Source of the DNA: Astrocystis sublimbata
Taxonomy: Eukaryota; Ascomycota; Sordariomycetes; Xylariales; Xylariaceae
Direction of reading: 5' to 3'
NCBI GenBank assembly: GCA_022453515.1
Contig: JAJNNY010000009.1
Coordinates: 682,001-746,000, forward strand
Length of the DNA stretch: 64,000 nucleotides
Positions 24,201 to 36,200 of this stretch are shown here, piece by piece. The first letter of the stretch is position 1. Each line of letters begins with the position of its first letter. The notes below the pieces were generated by a model. It saw nothing but the letters and a program-made list of their open reading frames with translations, searched no databases and was not told where the DNA came from. Made by a program: the position numbers and the translations under genes.

Positions 24201-27200
24201 GATCAAGCGAAGCCTTCCCGCCTTTTCGTCACACAGTTAGGTCTGCACACAAATGTTGTTGTCGGTCAGAACGCTGATCAGTTAATGCCACTATCCGTCT
24301 TCCTTGCCAAAAACCACCTTTTAAAATCTGGGGGGAGGACGTCTGGCATTCTGGCTCGTCTGGGTCGGTAGGTATCCTGAGACCCTTTTCGCCCCATCCC
24401 TCACCACGCCAATCCGATAAAGCTGACATTCAGGCGGTTCAAAGTGAGGAAGGACACATCTGCGAAATTCATGTGCTGCATGCTTGGATCAGGAAGACCC
24501 CCGGATCAAAAAAGGTATGTACTGTATATACACTGTACGCTAGGTACAGTACATGATGGTCGGGATCACGTACGAGTAGCACCTTTTTGCCCATATGTAC
24601 TACCTATATGTAGGTAGTTAAGATGTACCTAGCATGAATAAAGTGCCGCAGTGAGTACCTGGGAGCGACAATTGACTGCTTACCTACCAGGTACCTAAGA
24701 CATCTTCCCCAACCGAGTCGATTAAGACAGGTACAGCATGTACATAACCTAGGGTAACGCCATATGCAGGTGAGACCCAGGCTGTAAGCCCCACCAATCA
24801 AATGATTAGAGTCAGCCTGACGTCATGTGTGGCGATCTCCGCTAATCTTGTGCTACGCACTGCTAACGGCCTGCAATCTCACCAATCATGGCTGTTAGCT
24901 GTGTCCGTCTGTGCCCCTTTCGGACGCTGGTCTCTGTCCATCTTGGCGTTACATGAAACATTTGACGACAGGCTTCATCTCGTCCCGTGTGTCAGTTCTG
25001 TTTCCCTCATTTCGCGCTGTTCAGCCTTCTCGTCCCAGAACGAACAGATGATATGTTAGGTTGCATGCAGTCAGCCCGCGACATAGTTTGCAGTAATGTC
25101 GTACATTACCTAGAACTTGTCAAGGTATCCTTGCCTCAGAAGTATTAGAGTCAGTTTCGGCTATCATCGTGGGTTATCCCCATGACATCATCTTGTCGTG
25201 TCCTGTGTACATAGTAATTCCGCAAATTTCATGCCGGACACTTGCTGCGTTTTTGGGGGCAGAAGGTTAGGAAAGAGATTGTTGTTGTTTTTTTCACAGT
25301 TCGTGTATGCCACGAGTGATTCGCAAGCGAGCATTAGCACGTTGCCATTATGATCAGGTTATCAGGTATGTAGGTATGTTACCGCAAACGTAACTCACAT
25401 ATCCCGATGTTATCCGTCCGACCCGCAACCTGTCGGAATATGTACGGGGTATAGGCCGCTCAGCCAATAACGACGCCACCTACGTAGAGCCTTGTCGGTA
25501 CTTAAGTACCTAGCGAAGGAAAGGCAGATGGCTAAGCAGATGTACGTCGTCATTGGGCAGGGGTCAAGTAGGTTTCTACGTACCCTAAAACGGTTGCATT
25601 ACTTGCGTGCAGCAAATCAGGCCTAGCTGATGGGATGAGCTTCAGTCGTTGACATTACTTTTCTCTTAACACGGCGTTGGGCTCTTTTTCGAGGGAGCCG
25701 AGGGCGGCTACTACCGATTGGTCATTCTACTTACCTCCTACTCAGGAGGCAGGTTCCTAGTCAATTCGTTGGTTCCCCGACGCATACCAAGTAACTTCAA
25801 TGTTGGAGATCGGGAGGCTCTGTTTGCGACTACCTAACTCTGCAAACAAGTTTCGGTCAATTTGATCGTGAAAGTACCGCTTTGGTAGATGCAAAACCCA
25901 CCCCTTGTATGAGCACAATGCTTTGTTCCGAATAGGAACGAACCTCGGTTTCGCCTCTGAATCTACGCTCCACTGAATTAGGTGCTGCCTCACCGAAGAT
26001 AGCTCTGCAAGCCGGGATCTACAAGCCTCGAGGGCCCGGTGTTCGCCCTCGTGGTCATAGACACGAGCTGATTCTAATGGGCCCAACCAATTCCCGCCTA
26101 TTTGCCCGTATTGGTCCTCTCGTCATGTGGAAGGCAGCAAGGGCTCTGGATGTCAGATTCGGGTTCATTCAGGTGAATTGGCGACGTTTTCTTGACTAAG
26201 ACACTTTAAGTAGTGACTGGAGACCATCTCCAGAGTACCTATATGTGAAATAACTTCACCCACGAGGAATTGCGTAACCTCTGTGGATATACGAACATAC
26301 GACAAATTAAGGCACTTGGACCAGTCCCACCAGTTTTACATACATACCTCTTGTGGACTAACAGGGCTCACTTCCCAAGTCTCCGTCCTCGGTCCGTCGT
26401 CATCCTCACGCGATCTGCTAGGTATTCTGGCATGGCATGTCCTCAACGTTCGTTCGCGGGGCAAGAGCGCAATGAGCATGTCAGCAACCTGACGTGCTTG
26501 ATCTCTCTTCAAACCCGAGCAAAAGGGAGTTCCTGTCTCGCCTGTTTGGTCCATGTTCGGCCCACGGTATCACTACGTCACCAGCTCACGTAATTCTGAA
26601 ATGAAACCCCCATCACACCCTCAGAAGCCTCACGGCCATACGTGACAGTGGTGTGGTTGTAACTTGTGAGCCCCGTGCGTGGGTCTCCGGCTTACCGGTG
26701 CACCGCAGTTCAGCGCTCGAAACCAGCCGGAAGGATGGAGTTTGGAATATGGCCTCATGAGCTTTCGGAGGGGTTCCCCAACAAGCCGGTCTCCGTAGCG
26801 CAAGGATTATACTCGCGTCTTATCTGCCGTCCTTGAGGCTGTTCGTACAACACATCCGTAGCTGGTCACGTCTGGACATTTAGTACGTTGCACATCGGCA
26901 GACGGGCATGTTGAGTGCCATGTCCGGCTTTCTCGCAGTAGGAGGTTGCAACGTCCGTCCACGACCTCCTCACAAATTTCACTTTTACAGTACAGCAAGC
27001 TGCCGTCCCCAGGTATCATGCGTTGCACCGCTTTAGCCCGCTCGGGAGCCCACTTTGGATCACGAAACAACATGCGCTGAAAAAACGCAACACTTTAGCA
27101 AGATCAGCAGTCCACCTACTTCATTCAACCGTCCGGGATATAGTTCCGGGCTAGGGGACCAGCAGACCCTACCACTAGGCTGACTAGAATGTCAGAAATT

Positions 27201-28884
27201 GAAGGAGAGCACAGAGAAAAAAAAGAAAGAGACGAAAAGCAGAAACTCCACATCTAAGCGGTTGGGATTCTCTGCCCGCCATCTTCCTTGCAGAATGCCC
27301 TGCTCGGAATAACCTTGTTAGGTGGTCCAGGGGCCCATATGACATCACAGCCAAGATGATCGTGTCTTCGTCTCTCGAGGGATAGGATACACTACTGTAC
27401 CTACCTTGCCTACACAATTTCTCATCCGACGATCTTTTCTAGCGGTCTACAGACCATGCTGTCGCTCTCCTGCTTGCCTGGCTAGCAAGCGGGCTGGCGA
27501 AAGCTGGCGCTTTTTCGTTCTTTTTCGTTACTTAATGTCTATGTCATGACCCTCGTTGTTGCTGTTGATCCTCATCAAACAACAACAGGTTTTGAACAGG
27601 CCGCAATTGAGGGGGTCGTAGTTCCTTTTTCCGACGGTGACGATCGCAAAGTGTGACACGAATCCGAGGCATTCCGTAAGCAAAAAGATCCCCCTCAACC
27701 CGCCTGCGCCCAACGGCTGGCAGAGTAGATTGGTAGATAGGCTTTGGATTTAGGTAAGCTCTTGGAGGCTAGCTTCGGTCAGCCTACCAATTGGATGAAA
27801 CTACCAAGTCGCTGCGTCTGACTTTCGTTGCCATGTCATTCGAAGTCATGCAAAACGACCCTCCACCTCACATGCGACTCAAGAACGGATCAGCACATAC
27901 GTGTATTGATCGTCCATCCAGGCAACGAATAAAATCTTCATGGAAAGCCAGCAACGTCCGGTCCGCAACTCATGCGTAGACGGTGAGCACACTAGGTACA
28001 CTTAGGCAGGTAGGAAGAAGGTGAGCTGAGCCCTCCTGTGACGATAAGGTACATGTATGTACCTATGGAGTGGTGCATACGATAAAGTCGGAAAATTCGA
28101 AGCCTTCACCGACGAGACTGACGGCCTCATGTTGCAGCCCGTCTTATCAAATTCTGACAATCATCGTGAAATGGGAGCCATATAAACAAATCCACACATG
28201 TCACTTCAAACTTCCTAGCTAATGCTCAGGTCGGGGTAGTGATGAAGAATTTCACATTATATTCATAGTGAGTATTTGGCGCAGCTGCGCGATATGACGC
28301 GAGACCATATAATTCCACAAGCAGGCCTCAGACAAACTGAGGAACTGTGCATAAGGTTACAAAAAGCTATTTGCAGAGCGGTACCGCAAAGGCATCTTTC
28401 ATGTAGCAATTGAAAAGCCAATTGTATCTCATCAACCTAACGCCCCTATTTTTAACCTCATAATGACACCTCAACACCGTGCCATGTCCATAATGCGATT
28501 CTGCGCCCTCGATGCAGTATTTCAAGGGATACAAGCATACATCTATGATGATACCGTGTAGTACCCAACGCCAAACTCCAGAGTTCCCCTGTATCAACTA
28601 TTCGTGCTGACGATGGGGCGGGCATAATGGCGATTGCATGCCCGGCTGGTATGCTGTGAGAATGCCCAAGTGTCGACTATAGAATGCCAAACAAAACAAC
28701 TTCGGTGCAAGGATATATAAGCACACAAACTGGGATGGGGAAACACAAACAGGCTTCAACTAATAAGGGAACAATAGAGGTATGCAATGCATCGTAGCGT
28801 GTACACAAGCTTCCGATAGTCGACAACTTGGTAGCGTGCTCCTGGAAAAGATTTTGTGGCCAAAAGAACCCCAACTGGGATTTA

Positions 28885-31322
28885 TCAATAGCCGAAACTG
28901 TCGTGCTGATGAATAGGGCATCGACCAGGGCGATTTACGAACCACGAGTCAATACACGAGCGATGGAAGCGACAGAAACACTCCAGCCGTGCCATCTCAT
29001 CGTCGATCTTAAACTCTTCGAGGCAAATCGTGCATTCCACATCGCCGACACAGTCCTTTGCTGTGGCAACGTAGGGAAACATTCTGGTCCTTCGAGTCGT
29101 CCGTGCCGGAGGGGTTCCAATATTCCCAGCCCCGGTGGCGACCACAGTTTGATCGCCTCTATAGTTGCTGTGGGATGTGATACAAGTGTTGATGTGAGTC
29201 TCTCGCAGAGCTTCGGAATTAGGAAGTGATCGAGAGGGTAGCTCATGATGACACACGGGACACATGTCCTCCTCCGGGATTTCTGGCTCCGATGTTGGGG
29301 TTCTTGGTAGAGGTCGGTTCAGACTCGAGAATGGCGATGGTATACCTGAGTGCGACGAGCCGCGGAGCCGGCCCAGATGGTCCACATAAGGTATATGTCC
29401 ACTACTCGACACGCGGCGATGAGATGCGGAGGGTTGAGAAACATAAGTGGTATTTTGTTGTGGGTGCTGGTTGGATACGGCCGAGTGAGGGGGAAATGCA
29501 AAGTATTCTTGGCCGTGCCCAGCGCTCTGTAGGATTATACGTCAACAAGATTTTGAGCAACGGATTACGGATATTACTAACTGTAGTGGCACTCCTGTTC
29601 CTAGAAGGAGTGTAACCCCGGGGGCGAAATTGAGGATGGTGCGGGTACGATCTTGCGTCGGTACTATGAATACCAAACGATTCGCTGGGCGGTCGTGCAG
29701 GCGATCGGCCAGCAGTATCGATAGGCCGTGGAAGCCGTTGAGACTGGGGGGGCGTTGTATTTGGGTCCGGCACACATGGATTGCAAAGACGAACTCTTTC
29801 TCCACCTCCTATGTGGTTGAAATCCGCGATACTACTTTCAATTCCAGGATAGGGGTATTGAAAAGCCGGTCCTGGGTCTCCAGGTGGCCGAACTATGTAA
29901 GCATGAGGGATCGTAATGCGATGAGGAGAGCATCCATCACAGACTACTCTCCCACATTTTCTAGCGTGGTAGAATGTTAGCCAGAATGGTCCCATCATAT
30001 CGTACCATCTCATGGTGCGGGTGAGCTTACCGGCAGTGGTGCCTCCTAAGGAACACGGCAAACCGCACGTGGCATATTGTGCAATGCGTCACCTCAGCAT
30101 CGGGTTGCCAGGCGGGTAATGTAAACTGCTGGAACCCATCTGATGACTCTGGTCTTGGAACGAAACTCGGTGCTATCGGGTTCATAGGTGTTGACCTCGG
30201 TGCTTGAGCGATTCGAGCTGTTGATTGTACGGGTGTTGGTGCTGGGCTGTGAATTTGAAGATCTCGGAGTGCTTGACTGAGATCTAATTGTGTAGGGTGG
30301 CCAGAGTCAGGGGCTGGTTCGTGGTGTTGTGCCTGGAAGCCATCTTGATCGGCAGTGGCTGCTCCATTTCGAATTGGATCCTGATCTTGGCTGTTCATTG
30401 ACCCACGAGTTTCGTCGCTAGAAATTTGGTCTGCGGTTTGACCAAGGTATTGGGTGAGTCCTGGTTGATGCGATTCGTCTGCAACATCATCATCACCGGC
30501 TTGATCAGTGAGACTGCCTTGGCCAGCAGAATTTCCTTGACCAGAGGAATTCTCTTGACTAGAGGAGTCTCCTTGGCCATTGCCATCTCCTTGACCACTG
30601 CCATCTCCTTGACCACTACCATCTCCTTGACTATTGCCATCTCCTTGATCAGTATGGCCTCCTTGACCATCATGGCCTCCTTGACCGTGATGACCTCCTT
30701 GGCCACGATGACCTCCTTGACCAGGAGAATCTCCGCCACCTGTTGGGTCGTGGGCGTCCGAGCCACCAGAACTAGGTGATGGAGAAGGACTTGAAGAACT
30801 ATGTGTGAAGCTGGAAGTGCTGGCGCCGTTGCCCCCATTTGTCACGCTGGTGGCACTCTTAGAACCGTGGCCCCCATTCGTTGCGCTGCCGGTACTCTTA
30901 GCATCGTTCGCTTGGAATTGGGGGTGTTGTAACATCAACGCTTGAACAGCGGTAGCAATAGAGGCTTGGGGAGGATGGGCTTGACTAGCCGAGGCCGTGG
31001 CCTCATTGGGGTCGGTTGGAGTATTGTAACGAGCACCCGAACGCGGACCGGCACTCTTAACATCTGAGTCCGCGCCCGGGCCCTCAGCTCCGTCGTATCC
31101 ATAGTGTCCTCCCGCCACATGTTGATCGTTGCCGGTGGTATTGTTCTGTTCATCGTGCTCAATAGACTGAACTACGACGCCGTCATATCCATCGCTGTTT
31201 GTATTTCCGTTATTCATGCTTCCGTCGGTAGAAATCTCGTTCGCAGTACTGCCGCCCGCCTGGCTTGAGCCTCCTGTGTGTTGAGGAGAGCCCCCCTGGT
31301 TGCCGTCAGGCACAACAGACAT
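28885..31322 (-). CDS. PIB1: FYVE + RING finger E3 ubiquitin ligase (PIB1-like)
   Basis: Likely PI3P-binding ubiquitin ligase of endosomes and the vacuole. Exons 31322-30031, 29960-29582 and 29526-28885; phases agree; 770 aa. The first 400 residues are Ser/Gly/Gln-rich and include twelve hexapeptide units (see repeat). The FYVE finger has all signature parts: WQPD, LRRHHCRKCG, VVCDGCS and ERVRLCNPC; the first intron splits it right after RRHHC. A linker of about 170 residues follows, then CPVCHHEL...HINTC (about 646-672, a C2HC-like knuckle), then a C-terminal RING (about 722-761: CTICLEEF, CRFHRSCIDSWF, CPIH) ending HQHDSFGY. Yeast Pib1 is much shorter, so the long N-terminus is a filamentous-fungal addition. 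Confidence 0.88.
30508..30723 (-). repeat. 18-bp tandem repeat coding for GQGGHx / GQGDGS units
   Basis: Twelve consecutive six-residue units inside the PIB1-like N-terminus: four GQGGHx, then degrading GQGDGS/GQGDSS types. Period 18 bp with third-position variation, so expansion and divergence are both visible. Confidence 0.85.
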
Positions 31323-33265
31323 ATTGAAACATGGACCAAGCGGTCATCGGAGGGCGAGTGGCATATAAGTTGAGATCACCACACAGAACAGCGCTTCGCA
31401 CGCGTGCGGGAGGGATCGGGTGCTTCGAGAGTAGACGGACTGCCAAGTGCTATGTTGATTAAAATTGCTTCAACTTGTACTCGTTCGTGTATCAGGCGAG
31501 CTACATTGCACCCCGACTGTTAGCATCATCTCGCTACATACCTAGACGGGCCTCGAAATAGATACCATCGGGAACGAGGTACGGGGTGTACTTGAGAAGA
31601 TTGAATGTTCAAAGCATGCTTAGCAGATGGGACGGAACATGAACATCGACTTACATCGCGCCCGCAGACAAACGGGACGCTGTCCTTGTTGGTATCAGAA
31701 AGTAATTGTGCTGGTGCAAAACGTTGTTGTGAGTGGATGCAGAGAGGAGGGTTACGACGGCACTTCTCGACGCGGACTGTTGAGGTTGTTGACGTGAAGC
31801 GAGGCCTCTTTCCCTCTTCATGTTCAAACCTCCAAGGTAACCACCACCTGTGTAATCGGCAGGTGGAAGGTGCCGTCATTCTGGGTTCTAGGCACTGCGA
31901 CTGCAGGCGAGGCAGGTGCCTTATCGCGTGACCGCGCTAAGCGTGTGTCGCGTTATCGGAGGCGCTAAAATACTACGCTAGTCGTCATTAAGCTGGCGCT
32001 AGTCCTAGGGGGGGCAGTAGATCCAGATGTGGCCAAACAAACCCCTGCTCAGGCCTGTGATAAGAACGGGAGTCTCATGATTCTACAGAAGAATGCGCAA
32101 GAGTCAGGAAGGTGTCGTGGCTTGGATATACCGATGTTTACTGTTGAGTATAGGCCTTGGTGGCTAAAGCTTTGACAAGGGAGTAGTAGAAAGCTACCAT
32201 TTTCTCACGTTCTCAGTGAGGGGGCCAGATAACTTTCACACAACTAGATAATGAAAGTGCTGAGCATGCACGAATCTTGGACAGATAGGAAGTAATATGC
32301 ACTTCTCCTGGATAGACTCTCAAAGAATGTTCAAGGGTGACCGACCAAATAGCCTCCATTACCATTGATGCATGTAGATTGGTAAGAGTTATGAGAATTG
32401 TAACAGGAGAGATACATAGTATCAAGTATGTGGAGCTTAAAAGGTTTAGGTCTTATTCATCTAACACAGAATTACTATATATCTGGCATGTATAGCCATT
32501 GCAGGATCAAGGACAAAAGAGGGGAGGGCCGTGTCGAGAATAATAATTACATTCGGAGACATGCCATCGCAGTTCTCTATTCACGAAGCTCTCAGGAAAG
32601 AGAGTGAAAAAGATGGTGGGACCTGTTCGCCATTGGCTTTGACAGCAGCTTGGTGCTTATTCACAAATGCTGCACTGTTGCATAGTTCAACCCTCAAGGT
32701 TGGAGTTCGTGATTCCATCTACTCCCCAAACAAGATAGAACTAATATTCTCCAATGGGATATGACGAGTCCAATAGTCGACACAATTGAAGTGAAGTGTG
32801 GTTTGCGAAGTTTTATTCTGGTCAACAGCAAGTGCCAAAATAGATGGGAAGTGCAAAGACATAGCTCGTTGCAGATCTTTGTAGGCTGTTTATATACTTC
32901 GTGTTCTTGGGGCTGTTAGCGGGTATAAAGATCTACTACAAACCTGTTATATTATATCGGGACTTCTCAGCGTGTTGTACTCACGGAGAAGGCATTTGTG
33001 CTGGCATCAGCTATGTAATATAATTAATATGCAATATAATTAATGTGCAGTAATATTATACTAGTGGTAAGAAGCTACTAATGGGCAATGAATGGTAGTT
33101 TGGTCAAACAAAGTATATGGAAGATCTTTTGGCATTTAGAGTTGGGCATATTCTTTTACCAAGCCTGCAAGTAACTAACCCTTGACGCTGGTTCCTTAGA
33201 AATGAGCAGCGTTTCATTGAGGGCCATCCCAAACTGTTTTGTATAAACGACGGGTTGAAAACGTA
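31323..33265. other. Intergenic, 1.9 kb
   Basis: Upstream region of the FYVE-RING gene and downstream region of the ABC transporter. Becomes AT-rich around 32890-33070, with TAATATAATTAATATGC-type repeats. No gene supported. Confidence 0.5.
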
Positions 33266-36200
33266 TCACCTATCAAGAGCCTGGCTCTGGCACATGTGCC
33301 AATATGGGCCCTTCTTCTTCAAGAGCTCCGCGTGTGAGCCCTGCTCAAGAACTTTGCCCTCGCCGAGAACGAAGATGACATCCGCGTTCTGCACGGTAGC
33401 AAGACGATGGGCAACGACTATCATGGTCCGACCAAGGGCGGCACGCTCAAATGCTGCCTGCACAAGCTTTTCGCTTTCAGAGTCGAGGGAGCTGGTTGCC
33501 TCGTCAAGTAGCAAGATATTCGGTTCTCGAATGAGCGCGCGCGCAATGGCAATACGCTGCTTTTGCCCTCCAGATAGTGACACGCCGCGACTGCCAATCT
33601 CGGTATTGTAGCCATCAGGCAGGGACACAATGAAATCATGTATACTGGCATCACGGCACACGGCATGCAACTGCTCCTCTGTAATATCGTCGGGGTTGAC
33701 GCCAAGAAGGATGTTTTCACGCAATGTCCCCTGGAAAAGGGTCGCTTCTTGCGCCACAAGGGACAATTTCTTTCGGTAGTCGTACACATCAACGGTGGAG
33801 ATGTCGGTGTCGTTGGCCAGAATTTGACCACGCTGTATATCGTAGAAACGCTCAAGCAAAGATATGATACTTGTTTTCCCACATCCAGAAGCGCCTACGA
33901 GCGCAGCACTTTTCAATCACGGGAGTCAGTAACCATCATTCAAAGTGAAGAAAAGGCTCATAACTCGCAGGTTTGCAAGCTCCTCGAGAGAAGGAATGCC
34001 CGTTAGGACACTCTATACCTCAAAGATCTGCCAGGAGGGGGAAGGATGATGCTAGGGGTTACATACAATTGGCCCTTTTCAATGGTGATGTTGATACCCT
34101 TGAAGACCGAGACATTCCGGGTGGGATATCTGAAGTGCACGTCCTTAAGTTGAATTTTAACACCACCGGTGGCATCAGGCATTCGTCCAGAATGGGATTG
34201 GGAAGCTCTGCTACGTGATTCGCGGATACTCAGGATTCTGTTCGCTGCGGCGGTGGCTTGCGCGGCATTAGGTCCAAAGCCAAAGCCCTGACCAGCGCCT
34301 TCTGCGCCTTGGATGATCGCGAGCTGGCAGACGAAGAAATTCATGATGCCGTACTCACGAGAAGCCAACAAAGTTCCACCGTAGTAGAAGATTAGGGCCT
34401 GAACCGCTAGACTCACGCTGTCAGAGAAAGCGAAGATCAAGGTTCGCCAAGTTGCCTTTCGGAAAGCCGTGCCCACATGGCCATTGAGAAGAAGCTCGTA
34501 ACGTTGAGTGATGGTATCCTCGAGGGTGAGGGACGACACTGTCCGAAACGCGCCTATTGATTCGGCAGCAAACTTTGAAGACTCGGCGAATACAGCGTTG
34601 TTCAGCTTTTCGAATTCGATTTCGTATCTAAAGCGGAAATACCCCGCAACAACACCAACGGGCGCTGTGACGGTCGTGCCGACAAGGGCAAGTTTCCATC
34701 CGAAAGCGAATGCAATAGCAAGTGCACCAATTAGGGTGAAAAATCTGGACAGATAGGGTCAGCAAGACGGGTCAACCGACACATAAAGAGAAAAGCGCAT
34801 CACGTACGATGTATAGACCAAGGCCATGTTGATTCCGAGAAGCTCTTCCAATTGTTTTGGATCACCACCGACCCTGGCAGTGAGAGTCCCCGTTGAGTTG
34901 TTTTCATCGTCGAAGAAATCGGTCTTTTGGTACAAAATGCCTTCAAAGTACTGTTGTCGATAGGTCGAAGACACAAACTGCAGATGTTGTAAGCATATTT
35001 CTCATATCGTACAAGAGGAGACTTACGTAGGCGAGGTGCGTAGCTACATATGTGAGGATGAAGTAACTGATGCCGATGCCGATTCCCAGGATGACAAATA
35101 TCAAAGACCAGAAATTAGCCCTAACAAAAAGACCGGTTAGCAAAGACTAAAAAAATGTAGCAGCATCAACCGCTTCTAGAAGGGGGGAATAGAATGTCAA
35201 CCACATACTCTGAAGTGAACTTGTTTAGATCGCGGATGTACTGAAAGACAACAATGACCTGTGCAAACAAATATGCCTGCAGCGGCGCTCCGGCTACAAC
35301 GTGTTAGACATTGAGTTTCGAGGGGAATGGCGGACGCGACTTACAGCCTGCGCCCGCAGCTGCGACAAGGATGATACAATACGCAGCAAAGCGACTGCGC
35401 TGCTCGTACAAAAGCTTCCCGAAACTACCGAACAAACCGCGATCTTTCCAGCCGTCCGGCTTCGGCATATTTGCAGTCTCGGAAACAGCGGCGCTCTTTT
35501 CGCGGGAGAGGACGGCTCCGAGGTCTTCCTCTTCCGGCTCTTCAGAGCCGCTAGCCTCGGTAGGTTCACCAAGCGAAAGCTGCTGTGCGTGGACTAGACC
35601 ATAGTAAACGCCTTTGTCGTTCTGGAGGAGAGACTCGTGGTTTCCCTTCTCGACAACCTGGCCTTTCTTCAGTACGACAATCGTGTCAGCCTTCTTGATT
35701 GTTGATAGGCGATGCGCAATTGTGATGGTCGTGCGGCCGCGGGAGACCCTGTCTAATGCGGCCTGGACAATGCGCTCTCCACGCACGTCGATCGCGGATG
35801 TCGCCTCATCGAGAATAAGTATCTTGGGTCGCTTGATAATAGCCCGAGCGATACAGATTCGCTGACGTTGGCCCCCTGACAGTTTCGTGCCGCTGTCGCC
35901 CACAAGAGTATCGTAGCCATCAGGAAGTCGATCGATGAACTCGTCGGCGAAAGCTTCTTTGCAAGCTTCTTTGACCAAGTCCTTCTTGCGATCTTCTGCC
36001 TCATGTTCCATATCTGAGCCTATCAGCCCATAAGCAACGTTTTTGTATACCGTGTCATTGAAGAGAAAAGGTTCCTGTTGCACGAGTCCTATTTGTGATC
36101 GCCACCATTTCAAGTTAATTTGATCCAGTTCATGGTCACAAGTCGATATTGAACCTTTCAACTCAACAACAGGGCCTGTTTCGTCCGGTTCGTTAGAGGG

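Larger units (their letters stand above)
20278..28884. other. Gene desert of 8.6 kb
   Basis: Longest stretch without a supported gene. It is not strongly AT-biased throughout, so it is not simply a RIP-mutated transposon, and no transposase, reverse transcriptase, LTR or terminal inverted repeat was recognised. It is dense in GTACATGTAC, TAGGTACCTA and TACCTACC words, especially at 21187-21436, 22793-22970, 24515-24700 and 28048-28066. Open frames of 60-110 codons occur on both strands without conserved motifs; the two least random-looking are 25757-26086 (-) and 26807-27080 (-). Confidence 0.55.

Noticed and set aside
25757..26086. 109-codon minus-strand frame in the gene desert
   Set aside because: No recognisable domain, no splice-linked neighbour exon and no codon signal strong enough to call a gene.
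26807..27080. Minus-strand frame with six cysteines after a good splice acceptor
   Set aside because: No signal peptide or upstream exon could be found, so it is kept only as a remark in the desert finding.
32890..33070. AT-rich patch considered as a RIP-mutated transposon
   Set aside because: Too short and without a matching repeat or coding remnant.
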